Below, one piece after another: positions 24,005 through 29,563 of a DNA stretch of 36,618 nucleotides. A program made the position numbers and the translations under genes. The stretch comes from Candidatus Hermodarchaeota archaeon (GTDB lineage: Archaea > Asgardarchaeota > Hermodarchaeia > Hermodarchaeales > Hermodarchaeaceae). Where the stretch lies: positions 1-36,618 of the forward strand of contig JAEOUH010000028.1 in NCBI GenBank assembly GCA_016839365.1, in the 5' to 3' direction. Under the pieces are notes generated by a model, which was given only the letters and a program-made list of their open reading frames with translations, made no database searches and had not been told where the DNA came from. The first letter of the stretch is position 1; every line of letters begins with the position of its first letter.

Positions 24005-24107
24005 GCGGTCGTGGTCTAGTGGTTAAGATATCGGCCTTCCACGCCGATTACCCGGGTTCGAACGCCAGCACATACCCCGTGGCTGACCGAACATCCCGGC
24101 GACCGCA
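24005..24107 (+). tRNA. tRNA-Gly(TCC) with a T-loop intron
   Basis: Acceptor GCGGTCG (24005-24011) pairs with CGACCGC (24100-24106); discriminator A at 24107, CCA encoded at 24108-24110. D stem GTCT/AGAT, anticodon stem TCGGC/GCCGA with loop CTTCCAC (anticodon TCC). The T-stem CCGGG/CCCGG is present, but the T-loop is interrupted after TTCGAA by 31 nt (24063-24093). Removing these gives TTCGAAT, a normal T-loop, and a 72-nt tRNA. A T6 run at 24117-24122 follows. Confidence 0.92.
24063..24093 (+). other. Non-canonical BHB intron in the tRNA-Gly(TCC) T-loop (59/60)
   Basis: Around the insert a strict bulge-helix-bulge forms: the T-stem as outer helix; 3' bulge CAT (24092-24094); central 4-bp helix TTCG (24057-24060) with CGAA (24088-24091); 5' bulge AAC (24061-24063); inner helix GCCAGC/GCTGAC with one C-A mismatch. 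Cutting after the second base of each bulge, the archaeal splicing endonuclease rule, removes exactly 24063-24093 and restores TTCGAAT. Confidence 0.88.
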
Positions 24108-24116
24108 CCATTTCTC

Positions 24117-24122
24117 TTTTTT
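24117..24122 (+). terminator. T6 terminator after tRNA-Gly(TCC)
   Basis: Six T residues in a pyrimidine-rich stretch, 7 bases after the encoded CCA; oligo-T tracts end archaeal transcription. Confidence 0.45.
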
Positions 24123-24258
24123 CACAAGTTTTTGATGTTTGGCGCGATTTTGTTTCAGATTTGATATAGATGAAAAGGCCATAGGGTTCGGAGACCCAGT
24201 TTACACAACTTTTAGCTTATTTATATTACTTTTTATCTATTTTTTCAAGGTAATACAA

Positions 24259-24290
24259 AACTTTATAAGGGATTATCGAATTATATAACT
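24259..24290 (+). promoter_or_regulatory. Two TATA-like elements upstream of the 24392 gene
   Basis: CTTTATAAGG (24261-24270) and AATTATATAAC (24279-24289) lie in an AT-rich stretch and would give leaders of about 100 or 80 nt. The rest of 24123-24258 is AT-rich; I see no gene or convincing RNA in it. Confidence 0.45.
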
Positions 24291-24314
24291 TGTTATCAAT
24301 GTTTCCCGTTCGCC

Positions 24315-24347
24315 CCAATAACGTTGGAGTCGACGTGGCTCCATTGG
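24315..24347 (+). promoter_or_regulatory. Hairpin in the mRNA leader of the 24392 gene
   Basis: CCAAT (24315-24319) pairs with ATTGG (24343-24347), and inside it GGAG (24326-24329) pairs with CTCC (24339-24342), separated by a 6-nt bulge AACGTT on one side only. The element sits in the predicted leader, 44 bases before the ATG. A regulatory role is inference. Confidence 0.35.
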
Positions 24348-24391
24348 AAACGATGGGGTGGGAGAGCTCATCTAATCGGAGGTAGAATCGT

Positions 24392-24787
24392 ATGGAAATT
24401 GAACAAATGGGGCAGGTCCCCCCTGTGGAAGTGCATGATTACCAACGGTTTCTGGCATTCGCCCGTCAAGCAGCGATAGTGACCTTTGAACCAGTCTATC
24501 ACGTGGCACCTTTCGAAGGTGATGTTGTGGGTAATCCTGCGCAGTGGCTACGAGCTTTAAGGTTGTATGCGATTGGCGTTGAGCTCAACGGGGTGCTCAT
24601 CACGTTGATGCACCGGATTGATTTCCCGCCTGCGAACCTGGACTTTGAGGAAGGCGTCTACGATTGTGTGGCCACGGAAGGGCGTGTTGCACAGATTGTG
24701 CAGGAGCTGCAAACCAAGTTCCAAGCTGTACCGGGTGCTCCAGATCAGCCATCTTTGCATGAGGAATGGGTGCGCACGCTACGATAG
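24392..24787 (+). CDS. Hypothetical 131-aa soluble protein
   Basis: 131 aa, no TM segment or signal peptide. The visible pattern is alpha/beta: FLAFARQAAIVTFEPVYHV, QWLRALRLYAIGVELNGVLI, then VYDCVATEGRVAQIVQELQ and LHEEWVRTLR. GGAGGT lies 8 bases before the ATG, a strong site, and two TATA elements lie upstream with a structured leader. It is sandwiched between tRNA genes. I do not recognise a family. Confidence 0.75.
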   Translation: MEIEQMGQVPPVEVHDYQRFLAFARQAAIVTFEPVYHVAPFEGDVVGNPAQWLRALRLYAIGVELNGVLITLMHRIDFPPANLDFEEGVYDCVATEGRVAQIVQELQTKFQAVPGAPDQPSLHEEWVRTLR

Positions 24788-24812
24788 CAGGTTGGGTCCG
24801 TGTCAAGGAAAA

Positions 24813-24823
24813 AGATATTAAGG
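24813..24823 (+). promoter_or_regulatory. TATA box of the tRNA-Val/tRNA-Phe pair
   Basis: AGATATTAAGG, 42-52 bases before the tRNA-Val 5' end, leaving a leader of about 20 nt for RNase P removal. Confidence 0.4.
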
Positions 24824-24864
24824 CGCGTGCCCGGAATCAGAGCCCGTGGAATACCCCTGGCTTA

Positions 24865-24938
24865 GGGCCGGTGGTCTAGTTGGTTATGACGCCGTCCTGA
24901 CACGGCGGAGGTCCCGTGTTCAAATCACGGCCGGCCCA
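24865..24938 (+). tRNA. tRNA-Val(GAC)
   Basis: Acceptor GGGCCGG/CCGGCCC, discriminator A at 24938, CCA encoded at 24939-24941. Anticodon stem CCGTC/GGCGG (one T-G pair) with loop CTGACAC, anticodon GAC. T-arm CCGTG-TTCAAAT-CACGG. The D stem has a T-T mismatch at 13:22. No intron. Only 5 bases separate the CCA from tRNA-Phe, so the two are one transcript. Confidence 0.93.
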
Positions 24939-24946
24939 CCACCTGT

Positions 24947-25056
24947 GCCGAGGTAGCTTAGCCCGGGAGTAGCCTGACCTGAGGGTTATGCGCTGCTATT
25001 CCGAAAGCGCGGGACTGAAGATCCCGTTGTCGTGTGTTCAAATCACGCCCTCGGCA
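24947..25056 (+). tRNA. tRNA-Phe(GAA) with a D-arm intron
   Basis: Acceptor GCCGAGG (24947-24953) pairs with CCTCGGC (25049-25055), discriminator A, CCA encoded at 25057-25059. Anticodon stem CGGGA/TCCCG with loop CTGAAGA (anticodon GAA). T-arm GTGTG-TTCAAAT-CACGC. Between acceptor and anticodon stem are 56 nt instead of about 20. Removing 36 nt leaves TA-GCTT-AGCCCGGGA-GAGC-G, a normal archaeal D-arm. Confidence 0.92.
24970..25005 (+). other. Non-canonical intron in the tRNA-Phe D-arm (about 22/23)
   Basis: Best fit: central helix CGGG (24964-24967) with TCCG (25000-25003, one G-T pair), 5' bulge AGT (24968-24970), 3' bulge AAA (25004-25006), inner pairing AGC/GCT. Cutting after the second base of each bulge removes 36 nt and restores a GCTT/GAGC D-stem. 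The outer helix is weak, so the motif is relaxed and the exact boundary could shift by a few bases. Confidence 0.7.
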
Positions 25057-25099
25057 CCACCCCTTTTGATTAGAGTGGTGAGTAGGCAAAGGAGGATTA

Positions 25100-25561
25100 T
25101 CAACCGAAAAGAAAGTCCATGAGAATCGCGAGGATGAGGGCGATAAGGGCGGCAGCGACGTTAGCGATGATGTATCCGACTAAATAGGCGATGCGAGCAA
25201 AAGGGGAGTAGGTGAATAACAGGAAATAGCCAAGGGTCCAGATGCCCAAGACGATAAACATAGCGAGTAAAAGGATTGCGAACCGACGCAGATACAGACG
25301 CCTAGGGCTAGCAGAGGGGGTGCCACGGGGAACCTGGTAGGGAAAGAAGCGCGAGGCAAGGAGTTCGGCGAGGATGGCTGTGGCGGCTGCTTGACCAAGA
25401 ACGACCCCGAGAGGAACGAGGGTCAGCACAATGGAGGAGATGATGGAATAGGTATAAGCGCCTAGAAAAGAGAGATAGACTTGAACTAGCCCGAAGATGC
25501 CAAGGGCGATGAGTAAGAGCGCTCCATCATCTAATGTTTTCCAATAATAGGCCTGTGACAT
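25100..25561 (-). CDS. Four-TM membrane protein
   Basis: About 153 aa. TM helices lie near residues 13-32, 35-58, 92-115 and 124-150 (for example LLLIALGIFGLVQVYLSFLG and VAAALIALILAILMDFLFG). A basic loop PSASPRRLYLRRF should be cytoplasmic. The frame continues 15 codons upstream, but GAGGG lies 8 bases before the ATG at 25561. No family recognised; it stands alone between tRNA genes. Confidence 0.7.
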   Translation of the reverse strand: MSQAYYWKTLDDGALLLIALGIFGLVQVYLSFLGAYTYSIISSIVLTLVPLGVVLGQAAATAILAELLASRFFPYQVPRGTPSASPRRLYLRRFAILLLAMFIVLGIWTLGYFLLFTYSPFARIAYLVGYIIANVAAALIALILAILMDFLFG

Positions 25562-25661
25562 ACAAGAACCCTCAAACGAGCTCGTCGGTGTGAGCCATTG
25601 GGACACCTCAGTAGGTATTAATGTTTTCTATGCAACCGACTATTACCTTAAAGAAAAATGG

Positions 25662-25763
25662 TGGACCGGCCGGGATTTGAACCCGGGGCCTCCGCCAGTT
25701 GGGGCTTCGCTCAAGTGGAGGGAAGCTTGCCAAGACGGCGATCTACCGCTGATCTACCGGCCC
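25662..25763 (-). tRNA. tRNA-Ala(GGC) with a 37/38 intron
   Basis: Acceptor GGGCCGG/CCGGTCC includes a G3-T70 pair, the universal alanine identity element. D stem GATC/GATC, anticodon stem CCGTC/GGCGG, spliced loop TTGGCAT (anticodon GGC), T-arm CCGGG-TTCAAAT-CCCGG, discriminator A, CCA encoded at 25659-25661. It begins 10 bases after the eL37 stop on the same strand, with no room for a promoter, so it is probably co-transcribed with the Sm-eL37 genes. Confidence 0.93.
25698..25727 (-). other. Canonical-position BHB intron in tRNA-Ala (37/38)
   Basis: 5' bulge CAA, central helix TTGG/CCCA with one T-C mismatch, inner helix GCTTC/GAAGC, 3' bulge ACT. Cleavage after the second bulge base removes 30 nt and yields loop TTGGCAT. 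Confidence 0.82.
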
Positions 25764-25773
25764 ATATAGGGAG

Positions 25774-25959
25774 TTAGGCGCGGCGGGTGCGCGTTAGGTC
25801 TTTTCGGGCCCAGCGGTATTGTCGAATACGGCTGGAGACACCGAACCCACAGGCAGCACATCGTTTCTTCCGAATGTGATAAGATCGGCGACCACAGCGC
25901 CGGCAGCGAATGTGAGTTTTCTTGTTCTTCTTTCCAAAAGAGGGTGTACCTTTACCCAT
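25774..25959 (-). CDS. rpl37e: Large ribosomal subunit protein eL37
   Basis: 61 aa. [19 protein letters not shown] leads into a zinc ribbon with Cys19, Cys22, Cys34 and Cys37 (CRRCG, CAACG), then [16 protein letters not shown]. The Sm-like protein gene lies 6 bases upstream on the same strand, the usual archaeal pairing; tRNA-Ala follows by 10 bases. Confidence 0.97.
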   Translation of the reverse strand: MGKGTPSFGKKNKKTHIRCRRCGRRSYHIRKKRCAACGFGVSSRIRQYRWARKDLTRTRRA

Positions 25960-25965
25960 GGTTCA

Positions 25966-26226
25966 TCACTTGTTCTTTTTCTCTGTCTTCTTGTCAGGGG
26001 CTTTTCCTGAAGGCGAGAGGAATATGACATTGTCACCGCGAAGGATAACCGTCCCCAGTTCCTGGGGGGGTTGTTCGGTGAGATCTTCGGCATCATCGAG
26101 GATGAGGTTCAGATGCTGATCATATCCTCGGAGACGACCACGTAGTTCGCGATCCCCTTTCAACTTCACAAGGACTTGTGAGTTAAGAGACCGACCTAGT
26201 AAATCCATTGGACGATGTTCTGACAC
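25966..26226 (-). CDS. Sm-like RNA-binding protein (SmAP/LSm)
   Basis: 86 aa. Sm1 motif: SQVLVKLKGDRELRGRLRGY with DQHLNLILDDAED (the conserved Asp/Asn RNA-binding loop); Sm2: GTVILRGDNVIFLSP (RGDN). It should form a ring binding U-rich RNA. The C-terminus is Lys-rich. An ATG at 26208 is in frame, but AGGAG lies 8 bases before the GTG at 26226, so GTG is chosen. Confidence 0.95.
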   Translation of the reverse strand: MSEHRPMDLLGRSLNSQVLVKLKGDRELRGRLRGYDQHLNLILDDAEDLTEQPPQELGTVILRGDNVIFLSPSGKAPDKKTEKKNK

Positions 26227-26267
26227 GGTATAAGCTCCTGCCTGTGAATTGCAGTTGGCATGACGAA

Positions 26268-26282
26268 GAGACCTTAAAAAAG
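26268..26282 (+). promoter_or_regulatory. TATA box for the MCT-1-like/SepF/Trm5 genes
   Basis: GACCTTAAAAAAGTT between the divergent Sm-like gene and the ATG at 26316; a transcript start about 25 bases on would leave a short leader. The long oligo-A core reads both ways and may serve the Sm-like gene too. Confidence 0.4.
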
Positions 26283-26315
26283 TTTGCTACTCATTTAGGG
26301 AAGTGGTGTAGATCC

Positions 26316-26831
26316 ATGCGTATTAAACACCGGACCAAGTTACGAACCAAGGAACTCCGGCAGCTATTAGAAAACTTTTCCGAGCAGCCCAACTTCATCC
26401 ACCAGGCACTTCGCGACCCATCTTCAGGAAAAGTGTGGGTTGAGCGTGTAGTTTTAGATGACAAAACCAAGCTGTATTTTGTACAGAATGAATTATGGCT
26501 TGTGGACATGCAGAAAGAAGTGTATCCCGGATTGCCTGCGTTGATTTCTAAGAATATACAACTCCCCGAAGTTGTGGTTGATATGGGGGCGGTGCCATAC
26601 ATTGCAAACGGGGCGGATGTCATGACACCAGGAATCGTGAATCTGAACAACCAGCTCAATGTTGGTGATCTTGCCGTGATTATTGATCAGAAAAACCAAG
26701 TACCCTTGGCTGTTGGTCGGATGCTCCTTTCAGCTGAGGCAATTATAGCAGCGGATAAAGGGCGCGCCATCGAAACGCTCCATTATGTTGGTGACCAGTT
26801 GTGGAAGCTTGCCAAGGAGCTCTCCGAGTAA
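26316..26831 (+). CDS. MCT-1/Tma20-like PUA-domain protein
   Basis: About 171 aa. N-terminal domain IKHRTKLRTKELRQLLENF, then a C-terminal PUA domain with LPEVVVDMGAVPYIANGADV, MTPGIVNLNNQLNVGDLAV and AVGRMLLSAEA, the MCTS1/Tma20 pattern (VDxGAxxxxxxGAxxMxPG). In eukaryotes MCT-1 pairs with DENR or is part of eIF2D in ribosome recycling and re-initiation; archaeal members are presumed ribosome or tRNA binders. The frame is open from a TTG at 26208, but that stretch overlaps the divergent Sm-like gene and its promoter; ATG 26316 matches the family start. Confidence 0.88.
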   Translation: MRIKHRTKLRTKELRQLLENFSEQPNFIHQALRDPSSGKVWVERVVLDDKTKLYFVQNELWLVDMQKEVYPGLPALISKNIQLPEVVVDMGAVPYIANGADVMTPGIVNLNNQLNVGDLAVIIDQKNQVPLAVGRMLLSAEAIIAADKGRAIETLHYVGDQLWKLAKELSE

Positions 26832-26901
26832 CAGGGCGAAGGGTTTTTACAGTTCTCACAACTCATCCTTGGGTTGTAGAATTATCGGAGGATGATTAGG
26901 T

Positions 26902-27288
26902 TTGAGCCCATTTGGTCGAAAGAAAAAAGAAAAAGACGTCGCCGAGGATCTCAAAGTAGCTGCACCAAGCACGAGTTTGGAGGCAGCGTCCATGTTTGTC
27001 CGATTCATGGAATTAACGGGTTTAATGGACGTGACACCCATTTCGGAGGAAGTCCGCAAGGGCAACTTGGTTGTGATGGATGTGTCACCACTTGTTCAGC
27101 AGGGGACTGAATCCCAATTACAACTGCGACGTGCAGTGGAACAGCTTCGAGCGGTATGTATTAGCGTGGATGGCGACATTGGGCAACTTGGAAACCGCTA
27201 TGTCATCCTTACTCCAACCCGAGTGAAGATTTTCCGTGAAGCGCCAACAGAGGATGCTGATAAAAACAAGTCTCCTACGAAAAAGTAG
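26902..27288 (+). CDS. sepF: SepF-like cell division protein
   Basis: 128 aa. N-terminal SPFGRKKKEKD resembles the short membrane-targeting segment; the SepF core follows with EEVRKGNLVVMDVSPLVQQG, LRRAVEQLRAVCISVDGDIG and LGNRYVILTPTRVKIF. In archaea SepF anchors FtsZ to the membrane. No ftsZ is in this window. It starts at a TTG with GGAGG 10 bases upstream. It lies between the MCT-1-like gene and trm5 (9-base gap), so division and translation genes share a transcript. Confidence 0.92.
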   Translation: MSPFGRKKKEKDVAEDLKVAAPSTSLEAASMFVRFMELTGLMDVTPISEEVRKGNLVVMDVSPLVQQGTESQLQLRRAVEQLRAVCISVDGDIGQLGNRYVILTPTRVKIFREAPTEDADKNKSPTKK

Positions 27289-27297
27289 GCAGCGACA

Positions 27298-28380
27298 ATG
27301 AGAAAAGTGTGTATCCAGGTGGATCAGCGCCTGGGAGAACGGCTGCGCGTAATGCTAGTGGAGCGGGGGCTCCTCGATCCAGAATTTCCTATCACTAAGG
27401 AGGCAAACAAACTGTGTTTTCCTCTCCGCTACCAGCTTACTTCCGACGAATTACACGCCCTTGAACAAGAAACTATGACGCTCGCACAAATTGAACTAGA
27501 TCTCGAGGCCATTTCGCGAAAACCGACTGATCTCAAAGCAACGTTGCAAGGTACTCTCCCCGATGGATTACTCGATAAGATTCCACATTCCTTGGATATC
27601 ATCGGTGAGATTGCCGTCGTTGAGCTGGATACAGACCTAGTCCCTTATGAAGCTCACATAGGCGAGGCGATTATGATTATTAATTCACGGGTATCATCAG
27701 TGTATGCTAAGGAAGGAGGAGTTTCGGGAGTATGTCGCCTGCGCCCGCTTCGCTTGATTGCTGGCCAGGACCAAACTTACACTATACACACGGAATATGG
27801 AGTAAAACTCGCCATTGATGTCGTGCACACCTACTTCAGCCCGCGATTGGGTACAGAGCATGACCGAGTAACCCGCCAGGTGCAAGCTGGGGAGGTCATC
27901 GTGGACATGTTCACCGGAGTGGGGCCCTTTGCCCTTCTCGCTGCAAAACGTCAGTCGGTACAAGTATTTGCCATTGATGTGAATCCTCATGCCATCCAAT
28001 GTTTGAAAAAGAGCCTAGAGCTGAATAGCTTGGTTGGAGAAGTGGTGCCTTTAGTTGGGGACGCCCGAGCTATCATCGACGAGCAGCTTGTTCATAAAGC
28101 AAATCGGGTCATTATGAACCTTCCAAATGATGCCTTCTCGTTTCTCGACGCCGCTGTTACGGCATTGAACCCGAAGGGGGGCATTATTCACTTCTATGGC
28201 GTAACCTGCCAATCACTGCCTGAAGAAAAATTACAGTCAAACGTGTTGAACAGACTTGCGGACTTGGGTTGGAAGGCGATTGTCGGATATTCGCGTTCTG
28301 TTCGTCCAGCGGCACCCCATGAAGAGCAGATTGTGCTTGATCTTCATGTAGCTCCAGGGATAACAACGAGTGCCACCTGA
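27298..28380 (+). CDS. trm5: tRNA (guanine-37-N1)-methyltransferase Trm5
   Basis: 360 aa. Domain D1-like N-terminus, then HSLDIIGEIAVVELDTDL, VVHTYFSPRLGTEHDRV (Trm5 signature), SAM motif DMFTGVGPFALLAAK, VFAIDVNPHAI and MNLPNDAFSFLDAAV (the NLP catalytic loop). It makes m1G37 next to the anticodon, preventing +1 frameshifts. The length and domain order fit the archaeal b-type Trm5. Its last 37 bases overlap the end of the convergent DUF371 gene. Confidence 0.94.
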   Translation: MRKVCIQVDQRLGERLRVMLVERGLLDPEFPITKEANKLCFPLRYQLTSDELHALEQETMTLAQIELDLEAISRKPTDLKATLQGTLPDGLLDKIPHSLDIIGEIAVVELDTDLVPYEAHIGEAIMIINSRVSSVYAKEGGVSGVCRLRPLRLIAGQDQTYTIHTEYGVKLAIDVVHTYFSPRLGTEHDRVTRQVQAGEVIVDMFTGVGPFALLAAKRQSVQVFAIDVNPHAIQCLKKSLELNSLVGEVVPLVGDARAIIDEQLVHKANRVIMNLPNDAFSFLDAAVTALNPKGGIIHFYGVTCQSLPEEKLQSNVLNRLADLGWKAIVGYSRSVRPAAPHEEQIVLDLHVAPGITTSAT

Positions 28381-28790
28381 AGCACTGCATTGGGCTGTTG
28401 AAGTGATTCGATTAGTTGCCGGTTGAGATCCTTAGCCGATTTGTCGCAGCGAATAGCAATGGTTCTTTCATCAATGAAGGCACTTTTCCGCCAAACAAGT
28501 GAAGTTGGCGAGGTGAGTAAAAGGTGTGGAGACCCAAACCCTTGAACCTGGTCGGTGATTTCCCCCACTGAGAGGTGGGTGCGTACCTTTGTATCCACCC
28601 GTTTTAGAATGGCGCCAAGAAGATTATTGATGTCTTGGGCACTGTGAGAAGCATTCACTCCGATAATGCAGTCACCGCGAATGGATAGAGTGGAGCCTAA
28701 TGTCACCTCAAAGGTGGATGAATGAGTAGCTTGCACATTCACATGTCCTTGGGCACGAATGATGATTTGGACCAGTTTAGTAGGTGCCAT
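28344..28790 (-). CDS. DUF371-family protein
   Basis: 148 aa. IIIRAQGHVNVQATHSSTFE, SIRGDCIIGVNASHSAQDI and then SPTSLVWRKSAFIDERTIAI match the archaeal DUF371 family (GHpNvxatH, RGDCIIGV). The function is unknown; conserved His, Asp and Cys suggest ligand or metal binding. The frame continues upstream to 28955, but ATG 28790 fits the family and leaves the promoter region it shares with the divergent PCMT gene. The 3' end overlaps trm5 by 37 bases. Confidence 0.9.
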   Translation of the reverse strand: MAPTKLVQIIIRAQGHVNVQATHSSTFEVTLGSTLSIRGDCIIGVNASHSAQDINNLLGAILKRVDTKVRTHLSVGEITDQVQGFGSPHLLLTSPTSLVWRKSAFIDERTIAIRCDKSAKDLNRQLIESLQQPNAVLQVALVVIPGAT

Positions 28791-28848
28791 AGTGGGATAT
28801 TTAGTGGGGCAGGTACAAATAGTTTCAAAACGAGTGTTTCCATGTAGC
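28791..28848. promoter_or_regulatory. Divergent promoter region of DUF371 and PCMT
   Basis: A 58-base intergenic stretch with GATATTTAG (28796-28804) as a plausible TATA element for PCMT. On the other strand AACTATTTGT is the best candidate for DUF371. The two genes probably share this short region. Confidence 0.35.
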
Positions 28849-29556
28849 ATGGTGGGTGATGATACGTCTTCAGAAAATAGGGACGTGGTGGATAAGAATA
28901 AAGAGATTACTTTGAAGCGATTAGTGTCGTCCCGCACAGTTACAAAGGAAGACACGATTCGAGCGTATCAGGTAGTTCCCCGTGAACTCTTTGTACCTGA
29001 AAAACTTAGAACCGATGCCTATGTTGATACTCCCTTACCCATCGGTGAAGGACAAACCATTTCGGCAATTCATATGTGCTTAATCTACCTTGAACTCCTT
29101 GACCTTAAAGAAGGGTTGAAAGTTCTAGAGGTTGGTGGAGGGTCAGGGTATCATGCAGCATTGGTAGCAGAAGTTGTATCGCCTACAGGGAAGCCGTTAT
29201 CGGGGCATGTGTTCACAATTGAGCGCATACCAGCTCTTGTTGAGTTTGCAAAAACAAACCTCGAACGAGCCGGGTATAGTGATCGCGTTACAGTATTAGA
29301 AGGGGATGGAACCCTTGGGCACCCTGTGGAGGCCCCCTTTGATCGAATTATGGTGGCGGCTGCGGCTCCGGATATCCCCCCTTCGTTGATTGACCAGCTG
29401 AAACCAGAAGGAATCATGTTAATCCCTGTGGGTCGACAACAGTTTTGGCAAGAATTAACCGTTGTCACCAAGGATACGGAAGGCAACGCTAAGCAGCGCC
29501 GAAAAATGTCGGTTGCTTTTGTTCCCCTCATTGGCAAAGAGGGGTGGTCACCTTGA
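28849..29556 (+). CDS. pcm: Protein-L-isoaspartate O-methyltransferase
   Basis: About 235 aa. An N-terminal helical part (RAYQVVPRELFVPEKLR) precedes the substrate motif PLPIGEGQTISAIHMC, SAM motif I VLEVGGGSGYHAALVAEVV, post-I FTIERIPALVEFAKTNL, ILxxD-like FDRIMVAAAAPDIPPSLIDQ and LIPVGRQQFWQEL. It methylates isoaspartyl residues to start their repair. The frame is open from 28759, but that part overlaps DUF371; the ATG at 28849 is preferred. The acidic N-terminal 25 residues are variable in the family. Confidence 0.94.
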   Translation: MVGDDTSSENRDVVDKNKEITLKRLVSSRTVTKEDTIRAYQVVPRELFVPEKLRTDAYVDTPLPIGEGQTISAIHMCLIYLELLDLKEGLKVLEVGGGSGYHAALVAEVVSPTGKPLSGHVFTIERIPALVEFAKTNLERAGYSDRVTVLEGDGTLGHPVEAPFDRIMVAAAAPDIPPSLIDQLKPEGIMLIPVGRQQFWQELTVVTKDTEGNAKQRRKMSVAFVPLIGKEGWSP

Positions 29557-29563
29557 CCCGCAG

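Noticed and set aside
24123-24258. Possible C/D box RNA near TGATG at 24131-24135
   Set aside because: No matching D box or terminal stem could be found; the region is simply AT-rich.
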